Shown here in pieces: positions 54,318 to 62,840 of a stretch of DNA of 64,000 nucleotides; the stretch's first letter is position 1, and each line of letters starts with the position of its first letter. This DNA comes from Arthrobacter sp. 9V (lineage in GTDB: Bacteria; Actinomycetota; Actinomycetes; Actinomycetales; Micrococcaceae). The stretch is from assembly GCF_902506065.1 (NCBI RefSeq), contig NZ_LR732912.1, positions 4,679,525 to 4,743,524 on the forward strand. The letters run 5' to 3'. The translations under genes were made by a program, and so were the position numbers. The notes below the pieces were generated by a model. That model made no database searches. It had not been told where the DNA came from and was given only the letters and a program-made list of their open reading frames with translations.

Positions 54318-54458
54318 ATGCGAAAACGCCCGGAAGACATGCGCTTCGTCAAGAGCACCCATGCTCCCAAGGACCGCACTCTGTTCAATGGCCAGCTGCT
54401 CGATCAGCGCCGTGAAGACGTCTACGTTGCCCTGCACCAGATGGGACTCATCCGCTGA
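54318..54458 (+). CDS. Small basic protein of unknown function (46 aa)
   Basis: A 46-codon ORF with a near-perfect AAAGGAGGTGA ribosome site seven bases upstream of the ATG. The product starts RKRPEDMRFVKSTHAPKDRT and ends VYVALHQMGLIR; it is basic at the N-terminus with a predicted C-terminal helix and no membrane segment. No family recognised. A terminator follows 56 bases after the stop, so it looks like a monocistronic unit. Confidence 0.65.
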   Translation: MRKRPEDMRFVKSTHAPKDRTLFNGQLLDQRREDVYVALHQMGLIR

Positions 54459-54514
54459 TCCCCCTTGGCTGAGCCCGAAGGAGTTCAGATGCCACACATT
54501 AATGCTGAACCTCA

Positions 54515-54544
54515 AGGAGCCCACGCGGCTACGCGTGGGCTCCT
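54515..54544 (+). terminator. Terminator after the 46-codon ORF
   Basis: A perfect 13-bp stem (AGGAGCCCACGCG with its complement) around a 4-base loop, then CCCCCTTT. A smaller GTTCAG/CTGAAC hairpin precedes it (54483-54510). Confidence 0.85.
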
Positions 54545-54610
54545 CCCCCTTTAACCTGATTAACCCGCGCTTAGCCTGGTGAACCCGCGCTGGACTGTAA
54601 GCTCGAACCC

Positions 54611-56128
54611 ATGCAGGAGACGAAGCCTCACAAGCTGCAAAAACGTGCCCGCTTTGTGGTTCCGAGCCGCAGTGACGCCCTGCTTCGCAATTTCACGGAA
54701 CTTGTGGGTGGTCCCCTGGGAAAGCGCTCCTCACCCGGGCAAATGAGGTCCGGTCCGTTCACTGTGGAACGGGTCCTGATCATGCTCACAGTTTTTGCTG
54801 CACTGCTCGCTGTGCTCGCCAAGGACTTCTGCCGTGTGCGCGGCTGGGAGACTCCCGGCCAGTTCTACGCAACGTGCTATTCGGATTTTCCTGAGCTTTT
54901 CCGGAACCGCGGCTTGGGCGACGGCATTTTCCCCTTCTTTAGCCAGAGCAGCCTCTTCGAGTACCCGGTTCTCATGGGCATCATCGCCGGCATTACCGCT
55001 TTGCTGGTTCCGGGCCGGGGCGTAGGAAACGAACGCATACTGGGCTACTTCGACGTCAACGCAACACTGATCGTCGCAGTATGGATTGTTACCGTGCTCC
55101 TCACCGCAAGGATCAACAGGCGCCGCCCTTGGGATGCCGCCATGGTGGCCGTAGCCCCCGGGATCATTCTGGCCGGATTCATCAACTGGGACATGTGGGC
55201 TGTAGGGCTGCTTGCCCTGGGAATGTACTTCTTCTCCCGGGACAAGCTGGTCCTGGCCGGCGTATGCATCGGGCTGGGTGCCGCCACCAAGATGTATCCG
55301 TTGCTGATACTCGGTGCCGTGTTGGTACTGGCCCTGCGCACCGGCAAGCTGCGCACATTCTTTATCACTGCTGGTACAGCCCTGGCGTCATGGCTGGCGG
55401 TGAATCTTCCCATCGCAGTGTTGAACCCAACCGGCTGGAGCTACTTCTTCGAATTCAGCCAGAACCGCACTGCCGGGTACAGCTCGCCGTGGTTCGCATA
55501 CAACCTCGTGGCGGACAGAGTCCACTGGATGCAGCTTGATGGGGCAACCATCAACACGCTGGCTTTGGTCCTCTTCGCTGTGGCCTGCGTGCTTATTGGG
55601 GCGCTGGCTTTGTGCGCTCCAACACGACCCCGCTTGGCGCAGCTCGTGTTCCTTATAGTTGCCGCGTTTATCCTCACCAACAAGGTCTACTCGCCGCAGT
55701 TCGTCATGTGGCTCATACCGCTGCTTGCCTTGGCCCGGCCCCGCTGGCGCGACTTCCTCATCTGGCAAGCGGCTGAGGGGCTGCATTGGGCAGCTGTCTG
55801 GATGTACCTGGGGCAGACCACCAGCGGCGGATCCGTCCAACACAACATCGATATGTCGTATTACGTGCTGGCGGTGGGGCTGCACATGATTGCAACCGCC
55901 TATCTCATGGCACGGGTGGTCATGGACATCCTGGATCCCGCACATGACCCAATCCGTGCGCATGGCGAGGACGATCCCCATGGCGGACCATTCGACGGCG
56001 CGCGGGACTGGCTGCGATTCGACGTCTTCCGCCCCTCCCGGTCCGTGCTGCCATGGCGTCCCCGGGCTACGGTGGAGAGTACGGAAGCGAAAGCACCCCA
56101 GCGTATGGAGGTAAACAGCGATGGTTGA
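54611..56128 (+). CDS. GT87-like integral membrane glycosyltransferase (DUF2029)
   Basis: A 505-residue polytopic membrane protein with about ten helices, resembling polyprenol-phosphate-mannose-dependent alpha-mannosyltransferases of the GT87/DUF2029 group. Features include the acidic loop CYSDFPELFRNRGLGDGIFPF after the first helix and KMYPLLILGAVLVL. These enzymes build lipid-linked mannans or lipoglycans outside the membrane; the acceptor here is unknown. It overlaps the next gene by eight bases. Confidence 0.85.
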   Translation: MQETKPHKLQKRARFVVPSRSDALLRNFTELVGGPLGKRSSPGQMRSGPFTVERVLIMLTVFAALLAVLAKDFCRVRGWETPGQFYATCYSDFPELFRNRGLGDGIFPFFSQSSLFEYPVLMGIIAGITALLVPGRGVGNERILGYFDVNATLIVAVWIVTVLLTARINRRRPWDAAMVAVAPGIILAGFINWDMWAVGLLALGMYFFSRDKLVLAGVCIGLGAATKMYPLLILGAVLVLALRTGKLRTFFITAGTALASWLAVNLPIAVLNPTGWSYFFEFSQNRTAGYSSPWFAYNLVADRVHWMQLDGATINTLALVLFAVACVLIGALALCAPTRPRLAQLVFLIVAAFILTNKVYSPQFVMWLIPLLALARPRWRDFLIWQAAEGLHWAAVWMYLGQTTSGGSVQHNIDMSYYVLAVGLHMIATAYLMARVVMDILDPAHDPIRAHGEDDPHGGPFDGARDWLRFDVFRPSRSVLPWRPRATVESTEAKAPQRMEVNSDG

Positions 56129-57566
56129 TGTCGCCGTCGTCGGCGCCGGTCCCAACGGGCTGGCCGCCGCAGTGGTTATGGCCCGGGCAGGGCTGAGTGT
56201 GCGCCTTTACGAAGCTGCTGATGCGATCGGCGGTGGATCACGGACCAGCGAGCTGATTGAACCCGGCTACCTTTACGATGTCTGCTCTGCAGTGCACCCT
56301 ATGGCTGTGGCGTCTCCCTTCTTCCGTGCCTTTGAATTGTCACAGCGCGTGGATCTGCGGGTGCCGGAGGTCCAGCACGGAACACCCCTGGACAGCGGAG
56401 GGGCTGCCTTGGCCTACCAATCCCTGGACCGGACGGTTCAGGAGTTGGGCGTGGACGGTCCGGCCTACCGTCGGCTGCTGCAGCCCCTGTTGGAGCGGGT
56501 GGATGGGGTGGTGGACTTTACGTCCAATCAACTCCTCCGTGTTCCAAAGGACCCGTTGGCGGCTATCAGATTCGGTCTGGCCACCCTGGATCAGGGGACC
56601 CCGCTGTGGATGCGGCGATTCCGTGAGGACGCTGCCCCCGCCCTGTTGACGGGCGTGATGTCACACGCCCTCGGATCGCAGCCGTCCCTCAGTTCAACCG
56701 GTGCCGGACTGCTGCTTAGCCTGCTGGCGCATGCGGGCGGTTGGGTGATCCCGGTTACTGGCTCCATGTCGATCGCCAAAGCAATGGCTGATGACCTCAC
56801 GGCGCACGGAGGCACTATTCGCGTTGGCGAGCGTGTGGACTCCTTGGATCAGGTCCGTCCCGCGAAAGCCATTCTGTTGGATGTTGCCCCGCCAACTCTG
56901 GCGCGCCTGGGTGGCTCCGAAGTGCCCGACCGTTACCGCCGGGCACTGGAAACATTCCGTTTTGGGAATGCAGCCTGCAAGGTGGACTTCATCCTGTCCG
57001 GACCTGTTCCATGGCGCGACCCCGGATTGGCGACGGCGGGCACAGTCCACGTTGGCGGCTCACGGCTTGCGATGGCTGAGTCCGAGAACCTCGTGGACAT
57101 GGGTAAGCATCCAACGGAGCCCTACGTCCTGGTGTCCCAGCCTTCACTGGTGGACTCCACGCGGGCACCGGAAGGCCGCCATGTGCTGTGGTCCTATTGC
57201 CACGTGCCCGCCAACTCCACTGTGGACATGGCGGAAGCAGTCATGGCGCGCATTGAACGTTACGCACCGGGCTTCCGTGATCTTGTGGTGGCATCAAAGA
57301 CCACGACGGCGGCGGAACTGTCCGCTTACAACGAGAACTATGTTGGTGGAGACTTCAGTGCAGGACTGCTGGACCTACGGGGCCTGGTGCAACGGCCGGT
57401 AGTGTCCAACGTGCCGTGGCGCACCCCCATGCACGGCGTATACCTGTGTTCCTCGTCTACCCCGCCGGGGCCTGGGGTGACGGGAATGCCCGGGTACCAC
57501 GCGGCAAAACATGCCCTCAAGGACATATTCAAGATGCGGGTACCCGGGCTGGGCGTTGGTCTCTAG
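56121..57566 (+). CDS. FAD-dependent oxidoreductase, phytoene-desaturase-like
   Basis: A 481-residue flavoprotein with the N-terminal dinucleotide-binding motif VVGAGPNGLAAAVVMARAG and the following acidic strand end LYEAADAIGGGSRT. The C-terminal STPPGPGVTGMPGYHAAKHAL block is typical of the phytoene desaturase/NAD(P)-FAD oxidoreductase family. Substrate unknown; carotenoid or lipid oxidation is possible. Start codon overlaps the glycosyltransferase gene, so the two are probably cotranslated. Confidence 0.87.
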   Translation: MVDVAVVGAGPNGLAAAVVMARAGLSVRLYEAADAIGGGSRTSELIEPGYLYDVCSAVHPMAVASPFFRAFELSQRVDLRVPEVQHGTPLDSGGAALAYQSLDRTVQELGVDGPAYRRLLQPLLERVDGVVDFTSNQLLRVPKDPLAAIRFGLATLDQGTPLWMRRFREDAAPALLTGVMSHALGSQPSLSSTGAGLLLSLLAHAGGWVIPVTGSMSIAKAMADDLTAHGGTIRVGERVDSLDQVRPAKAILLDVAPPTLARLGGSEVPDRYRRALETFRFGNAACKVDFILSGPVPWRDPGLATAGTVHVGGSRLAMAESENLVDMGKHPTEPYVLVSQPSLVDSTRAPEGRHVLWSYCHVPANSTVDMAEAVMARIERYAPGFRDLVVASKTTTAAELSAYNENYVGGDFSAGLLDLRGLVQRPVVSNVPWRTPMHGVYLCSSSTPPGPGVTGMPGYHAAKHALKDIFKMRVPGLGVGL

Positions 57567-57578
57567 TTTTTGGCTAGA

Positions 57579-57634
57579 GCCTTGGTTTGGCGGCCTTGGT
57601 TGGCGCCCTTGGTTGGACGCTCTTAGTTGGCGGC
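57579..57634. repeat. Tandem 13-14-bp repeat at a convergent junction
   Basis: Four degenerate units (GCCTTGGTTTGGCG, GCCTTGGTTGGCGC, CCTTGGTTGGACGC, TCTTAGTTGGCGG) lie between the two convergent genes; the last covers the stop codon of the minus-strand gene. Confidence 0.65.
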
Positions 57635-58228
57635 CGTGAAGCGGGCGCGGCGGTGAGCCGGGCTCTCAATCTCGTCCAGCATGGCTACGGCGTAGTCCTG
57701 CGTGGAGATGCTGTTGCCGGCCGGTGAATCCTTGGCCACGCTGTATTCACCAGTGCGCTCACCGGGCTGGATGACGGGGGCGGGTGCCAGGACGGTCCAG
57801 TCAAGGGACTCCGGGGACTGCTTGACAGTTTCCAGGGCCTGGGCTGCCGTGGTGGCTTCAGCCTTGTAGGCCTCGGGGAAGTCCGGGGAATCCAGCGGGC
57901 GGACGCCATCGATTTCCAAGGTGCCGGCGCCGCCAACGATCATCAGTCGCGTGCCTTCGGCATTGCTGTACGCCGTGGACATGGCATCCAGCCAGTCCGC
58001 ATGGTCGCCGCCGGTGCGGCTGGGGCCCGTAGCCAGCACTACGACGTCGTGATCCTTGGCAATGGACGCAAAGGTCTCAGCGTCAGCCTGATCAGCGGCT
58101 CGTGCAGCGGCACCGGGTACCTCTGCGCCCTTGCGGGAGATGGCCGTTACCTCGTGGCCGCGGGTGATGGACTCGTTGACGATCTGGCTGCCGACCATGC
58201 CCGTTGCGCCGTAGACTGCGATTTTCAT
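57623..58228 (-). CDS. NmrA/SDR-like NAD(P)-binding oxidoreductase
   Basis: A 201-residue Rossmann-fold protein beginning KIAVYGATGMVGSQIVNE, the GxxGxxG nucleotide-binding motif, with ATGPSRTGGD and RLMIVGGAGTLEI later. It belongs to the atypical short-chain dehydrogenase/NmrA-like group. It is divergent from an HxlR regulator, and the shared promoter contains repeated operator-like sequences, so it is probably the regulator's target. Confidence 0.88.
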   Translation of the reverse strand: MKIAVYGATGMVGSQIVNESITRGHEVTAISRKGAEVPGAAARAADQADAETFASIAKDHDVVVLATGPSRTGGDHADWLDAMSTAYSNAEGTRLMIVGGAGTLEIDGVRPLDSPDFPEAYKAEATTAAQALETVKQSPESLDWTVLAPAPVIQPGERTGEYSVAKDSPAGNSISTQDYAVAMLDEIESPAHRRARFTAAN

Positions 58229-58267
58229 AGCTCTCCTTGAGGTTGGTATCCTTGCAATAGCCCCAAC

Positions 58268-58325
58268 AGTATCTAGTGGATACTGATAGCTTCAAAGGAA
58301 CCTAGTTACCCGGAGGATACTGATA
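58268..58325. promoter_or_regulatory. Putative HxlR operator region
   Basis: The palindrome AGTATC-5-GATACT (58268-58284) and two direct copies of GGATACTGATA (58278-58288 and 58315-58325) lie in the spacer between the divergent oxidoreductase and HxlR genes. Confidence 0.55.
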
Positions 58326-58328
58326 CTC

Positions 58329-58727
58329 GTGGACACCAAAGACCTCCCCGGCAACATCCTGGATCCCAACTGTCCGTCGCGGGTGGTGTTCCAGCGCATC
58401 GGAGACAAGTGGGCTTCATTGGTTATCCAGGTGCTCGGGGACGGGCCGGTTCGGTTCTCTGAACTGCGCAAGATGGTGAACGTGGTAACCCCGAAAGTTC
58501 TGACGCAAACCCTGCGTGCCTTGGAGCGCGACGGGCTGATCACCCGAACCGTGTACGCGCAGGTTCCTCCACGGGTGGAATACGGGTTGACGGCTTTGGG
58601 TGAGTCCCTGTTGCAGCCCCTGACCATGTTGCGGCACTGGGCCGAGAGCCACGTGCCCACCATCCTGGAAGCCCGCGATGCCTACGACGAAGCGCAGGAC
58701 GAAGCCCTCCTCGGCTCACCCAACTAG
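58329..58727 (+). CDS. HxlR-family transcriptional regulator
   Basis: A 132-residue winged-helix regulator of the HxlR/MarR-like type. The family block CPSRVVFQRIGDKWASLVIQVLGDGPVRFSELRKMV is present, followed by TPKVLTQTLRALERDGLITRTVYAQVPPRVEYGLT. Such regulators sense electrophiles, redox signals or small ligands. GTG start with GGAGG 17 bases upstream; it likely controls itself and the divergent oxidoreductase gene. Confidence 0.9.
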   Translation: MDTKDLPGNILDPNCPSRVVFQRIGDKWASLVIQVLGDGPVRFSELRKMVNVVTPKVLTQTLRALERDGLITRTVYAQVPPRVEYGLTALGESLLQPLTMLRHWAESHVPTILEARDAYDEAQDEALLGSPN

Positions 58728-58775
58728 GGGACAGCTCCTGCTCTATTGAGGCCCCATTGGGACGTTTGCTGTCAC

Positions 58776-59492
58776 TCAGTTGGGTTGCGCGGACGGGACC
58801 ACGGCGCGGCTGATGCGTCCGTCCCTCATGGTGGCTACAGAGTCAGTGAGGGGTAGGAACTCCGTGTCATGGGTGACCATCACGGTTGCCGTCCGGAACT
58901 CGTCGGTGACCTGCCGCAGCAGACGGACAATCGACTCGCTGCGTTCGTGATCGAGCGCGGCTGTTGGTTCATCGACGAGGAGAACCGTGGGGCTTCCCAT
59001 GAGAGCCCTGGCGATGTTCACCCTCTGGCGTTGGCCGCCGGACAGTTGGTGCGGCCTCTTGTGCGCCGCTTCGGAAAGTCCCACGACGTCCAATAGTTCG
59101 GCTGCCTTCTCCCGCCCTTCCCTCACTCGCTTGCCTCGCAAATGCTCGCGAATAAGCAACTGCTCGACGGCGGTGAGTGCAGGCAGCAGGTTGGGTTGCT
59201 GGAAGATGATGCCCACTTTATCGCTGCGAAGGCTCGTGCGTTCTGCCTCCGAAAGCGCTGCGACATCCTGCCCGGCAAGGATGACGAGCCCGGCAGTGGG
59301 CTTTACGAGAGTTGCGGCGACGGCGAGAAGCGAGGACTTGCCCGATCCGGAGGGGCCCACGAGGGAGAGGAATTCGCTCCTGCGAACGCTGAGGCTGACG
59401 GCGTCCAGCGCCTTGAGGGTTGAGGTGCCGTCGGGGTATTCGAGGGAGACGTTGACCAGGCTCAGGGCCGGGCCGTTCAGGGCGGTATTCAC
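58776..59492 (-). CDS. ABC transporter ATP-binding protein
   Basis: A 238-residue MacB/LolD-type ATPase with Walker A GPSGSGKSS, Q-loop, signature LSGGQRQRVNIARAL, and Walker B VLLVDEPTAALDHE. It powers the FtsX-like permease encoded 24 bases upstream. GTG start with AAAGG upstream. It is adjacent to a divergent two-component system, a frequent arrangement for exporters that answer envelope stress or antimicrobial peptides. Confidence 0.94.
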   Translation of the reverse strand: MNTALNGPALSLVNVSLEYPDGTSTLKALDAVSLSVRRSEFLSLVGPSGSGKSSLLAVAATLVKPTAGLVILAGQDVAALSEAERTSLRSDKVGIIFQQPNLLPALTAVEQLLIREHLRGKRVREGREKAAELLDVVGLSEAAHKRPHQLSGGQRQRVNIARALMGSPTVLLVDEPTAALDHERSESIVRLLRQVTDEFRTATVMVTHDTEFLPLTDSVATMRDGRISRAVVPSAQPN

Positions 59493-59516
59493 AATGTATG
59501 CCTTTCTAAGAATGTA

Positions 59517-60596
59517 TTAGTTGCCGCCGAGGGCCAGCAGAGGATCCACCTTGGTGACGCTTCTGACGGCCAGGACCGCACCCGCCAGCCCGAGAAGGAT
59601 GATCCCGGCGATAGGAAGCAGCGTGGTCATGGGAGTGATCAGAAATGGTGCGGCCTGGGCCGCGAACAGTCCGCCAACCAAGCCCAGAAGCCCGCCCAGG
59701 GTGGCTCCTGCCAGCAACACCATGGCCGCTTGGGTGAGAGCATCCCGCAACACGTAGCCAGAGGAAGCCCCCAAGGCTTTGAGAACAGCGATGTCACGAG
59801 TGCGCTGCACAGTCCACACCGTCAGGAAGGCGACGATCACCAACGCCGAAATGCCGTAAAGAAATGCCTGCATCAGCATGAGCGAACCGTTCTCGCTCTT
59901 GTACGAGGCAAGAGCCTGGAAAGAACCCACGGGATCGGTGCTGACCGTGCCGGCCGCCGCATTGGCGGCGTCGAGGTTTACGGAAGCTGCGTCGTCGAAG
60001 GTTGCGGTGATAACCGTGGCGGTTCCCGGTGCTGCGTGAGCGATGGTCCGCCAGGTCTCCAGCGTTGTCCACACCACGCCGGTGTGGGAGTACCACTGGT
60101 CTTCTACAACAGCTGAAACCGTCAGGTCTGTCCCGCCCGCACGGACCCGGCTGCCGACATCCAGGGTCAGTTCCTTGGCCAGTGATTCGCCCACCATCAC
60201 GGTCCCGTCCTCCACAGCGGACGGAGCCACAGCCCCGCCGAAGACGGCCACGTTCGCGGTCCCGGTGGGGGTCCCACGGTTACCCAGAGACTGGAAACGG
60301 GTCTGGCTGATCCCCAGCGCCTGCGCGGACGTCACACCCGGCTGGTCCCGCCATGCCCCGAGCTGGGCAGAAGAAACTTCTGACTCGGTGTACGACGCCT
60401 TTGGCTCACCTCCAGCGGAGGCCCCGAAGATGACCTGCTGGAAGGGCAGGGCACCAATGGCCGACGTCGACTGGTTGCCCAGGCCCGCAGTCAGCCCGGA
60501 AAGCATCACCAGCAGCAACGTGATCAGGGCGACCACGCTGCCCATGAGCGCGAAACGACCCTTGGCAAAGCGGATGTCGCGGATGGCAAGAAACAT
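59517..60596 (-). CDS. FtsX-like ABC transporter permease
   Basis: A 359-residue permease with one N-terminal helix (about 20-42), a large extracytoplasmic domain, and three C-terminal helices with the FtsX motif AVLKALGASSGYVLRDAL. This is the MacB/FtsX arrangement of type VII ABC systems. ATG 60596 follows GAAGGAATCC; a 24-residue upstream extension is rejected. It precedes the ATPase gene in an operon. Confidence 0.92.
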   Translation of the reverse strand: MFLAIRDIRFAKGRFALMGSVVALITLLLVMLSGLTAGLGNQSTSAIGALPFQQVIFGASAGGEPKASYTESEVSSAQLGAWRDQPGVTSAQALGISQTRFQSLGNRGTPTGTANVAVFGGAVAPSAVEDGTVMVGESLAKELTLDVGSRVRAGGTDLTVSAVVEDQWYSHTGVVWTTLETWRTIAHAAPGTATVITATFDDAASVNLDAANAAAGTVSTDPVGSFQALASYKSENGSLMLMQAFLYGISALVIVAFLTVWTVQRTRDIAVLKALGASSGYVLRDALTQAAMVLLAGATLGGLLGLVGGLFAAQAAPFLITPMTTLLPIAGIILLGLAGAVLAVRSVTKVDPLLALGGN

Positions 60597-60791
60597 CGGA
60601 TTCCTTCGATTCAGTGCGGGCTTGATCCCGGCTATCCCAACTCTTCCGGCGATAGGCCGGACGGGCATCGGAAGCCGGATGGATCGGCTGGCATCGAGTG
60701 GTTGAACCGGCGATCATCCGAATGGTTGATTCAAGCCCGGAGACGCGGAAAGTGGGTTCCATGAGGGATCACCGGGGATACGCTGTGAAGC

Positions 60792-62072
60792 ATGCAGTCT
60801 CCCGCTGGCGCCGCCACAATCCTCCGCGTGCTGCGCGTGAGCCTGCATGTGGGTTTCGCGGTTCTCTTGTTGGTGGCCGTAGTCCGTCTGATGACGGGAA
60901 TGGGAACCAGCGGAGCGCCGCCAGCCTTGGCCGTGGCTGCCGGCCTGGCGCTTTCGGTCTTGCTGGCGCTGGTCTACCTCGGTGGGACTCTTCTGGAAAA
61001 GCGCCATGCAAGCGACTCAACCCGTTTCAATCCCACACCCTATGCACGCTGGTGGCTGGGCGCGGTGATGCTCTTGTGGCTGCTCCTCCTGCTGGTCAGC
61101 AGCGACTTCGCGTGGGTAGCCTTCCCCTTGTTCTTCCTGCAACTACACCTGCTCCCCCGCAGGCTCGCATTGCCGGCAATTGCGGTGAGCACAATCCTTC
61201 TGGTGGGAACCCTCTGGTTCCATAGCCGTGGCTTGTCCGACGGCGGCTTGCAGCTTTCGATGGTTCTGGGGCCGGCGTTCGGGGCAGTCTTCGCGGTGGT
61301 CACCGGCCTGGCGTACCGTGCGCTGTTCCTTGAAGCCGAGAACCAACGCGCTGTAGCTGACGAGCTTCGCAGGACACGCGCCGAGCTCGCTCAAACCCAG
61401 CACGACGCCGGAACTCTGGCTGAACGCGAACGGCTCGCGCGGGAGATCCACGACACCCTTGCACAGGGCTTCTCAAGCATCATCCTGATGGGCAGGTCCG
61501 CCGAGAAAGCCTTGGACGACGGTGACGCCGCCGCTGCAAAGGAGCGTTTACGTACGGTTCAAGACACGGCTTCGGCCAATCTTGCCGAGGCTCGAAGCTT
61601 TGTGCGTGGCTTGCGTTCGCCGGATCTTGAGGAGTCCGGGCTCGTGGACACCCTCCGCAGGTTGTGCGCAAAGACGGAGACGGAGGCAGCCGCCCGGGGG
61701 TCTGCCCTGCGCTGCCGCTTCGAGCTGGCGGGTACGCCTGTAGAGCTGCCGAATACGTACCAGACCACCCTGCTCCGGGCCGCGCAGGCTTCCCTCGCAA
61801 ACGTGTGGGCGCACGCCCAAGCCCGCACCGCCGTCGTAACCCTTTCCTTCCTGGGCGCCGAGGTGACCTTGGACGTTTTTGATGACGGGAGGGGATTCGA
61901 ACCATCGATGGCGGCCGGTTCAGCGCGGGGCGACGGAACCGGCGTCGGGCTTCAGAGTTTGCGCGAGCGGCTGGCCGCGCTGGATGGTCGCCTGGAAATT
62001 GAATCGGCGACTGGTGAGGGGACCGTAGTTGCAATCCGGGTGCCCCTGCCCGCGGATGAGGGTGCTGCATGA
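60792..62072 (+). CDS. Two-component sensor histidine kinase (HisKA_3/NarL type)
   Basis: A 426-residue sensor with about five N-terminal membrane helices and little extracytoplasmic sequence. A HisKA_3 dimerisation domain follows with His220 in REIHDTLAQGFSS, then an HATPase domain with DDGRGFEP and GVGLQSLRERLAAL. Membrane-embedded sensors of this type often respond through a neighbouring transporter. It is divergent from the FtsX-like ABC operon and overlaps its response regulator gene by ATGA. Confidence 0.94.
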   Translation: MQSPAGAATILRVLRVSLHVGFAVLLLVAVVRLMTGMGTSGAPPALAVAAGLALSVLLALVYLGGTLLEKRHASDSTRFNPTPYARWWLGAVMLLWLLLLLVSSDFAWVAFPLFFLQLHLLPRRLALPAIAVSTILLVGTLWFHSRGLSDGGLQLSMVLGPAFGAVFAVVTGLAYRALFLEAENQRAVADELRRTRAELAQTQHDAGTLAERERLAREIHDTLAQGFSSIILMGRSAEKALDDGDAAAAKERLRTVQDTASANLAEARSFVRGLRSPDLEESGLVDTLRRLCAKTETEAAARGSALRCRFELAGTPVELPNTYQTTLLRAAQASLANVWAHAQARTAVVTLSFLGAEVTLDVFDDGRGFEPSMAAGSARGDGTGVGLQSLRERLAALDGRLEIESATGEGTVVAIRVPLPADEGAA

Positions 62073-62725
62073 GTGAGATCCGGGTGCTGTTGGTGGATGA
62101 TCATCCCGTGGTTCGGGCGGGACTGCGGGCAATGCTCGCCGATTTCCCGGGGGTAACCGTGGTTGCCGAAGCCGCTGATGGTGATGCTGCGCTGAGCGAA
62201 CTCAGCAAACTGCACACCTTGGGTGAGCCCGTGGATTTGGTGCTTATGGACTTGCAGATGGGCAGCGGCATGGATGGCGTGACGGCCACGGAGAAGATCA
62301 AGGCGGGTGAGGCCGGTACTCCCCCGCCGCCGGTGCTGATTCTGACCACTTACGACACTGACGCCGACATTCTCGCGGCAGTGGAGGCCGGCGCCAGTGG
62401 CTACATGTTGAAGGACGCCCCGCCGGAGCAAATCCGCCAGGCCGTGTTGTCCGCAGCGGCCGGGCAAACTGCGCTGGCACCCGAGGTTGCCGCGCGGCTT
62501 ATGGGCCGCATCCGGAATCCATCGCCGGCTTTGAGCGCCCGGGAAGTGCAGCTGTTGGAGCTTCTGGCAACGGGCATGAGCAACCGTGCAATCGCCAAGC
62601 AACTCTTCATTTCCGAGGCCACGGTGAAGACTCACCTGGTGCACATCTACTCGAAACTCGGCGTGGACAACCGGACCGCAGCCATCGCTGTTGCCACGCA
62701 GCGCAGGATCATCCGCGGGCACTGA
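62069..62725 (+). CDS. NarL/LuxR-type response regulator
   Basis: A 218-residue regulator with a receiver domain (acidic pocket Asp10-Asp11, phosphoacceptor Asp61 in VLMDLQM, conserved Lys in YMLKDA) and a C-terminal LuxR helix-turn-helix (LSAREVQLLELLATGMSNRAIAKQL). It is the partner of the histidine kinase upstream and probably controls the divergent ABC genes, by position. Confidence 0.95.
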   Translation: MSEIRVLLVDDHPVVRAGLRAMLADFPGVTVVAEAADGDAALSELSKLHTLGEPVDLVLMDLQMGSGMDGVTATEKIKAGEAGTPPPPVLILTTYDTDADILAAVEAGASGYMLKDAPPEQIRQAVLSAAAGQTALAPEVAARLMGRIRNPSPALSAREVQLLELLATGMSNRAIAKQLFISEATVKTHLVHIYSKLGVDNRTAAIAVATQRRIIRGH

Positions 62726-62840
62726 CTCCCCCGGACCGGGTTGGAGTTTTGGTCGTTGCCCGCCAACTCCATCCAGGGTGGCGGACGGCGGCTGTCCGTC
62801 TGCTGGCCGGGACAAGAAACTGTCGGGGGAAGCGGGCATA

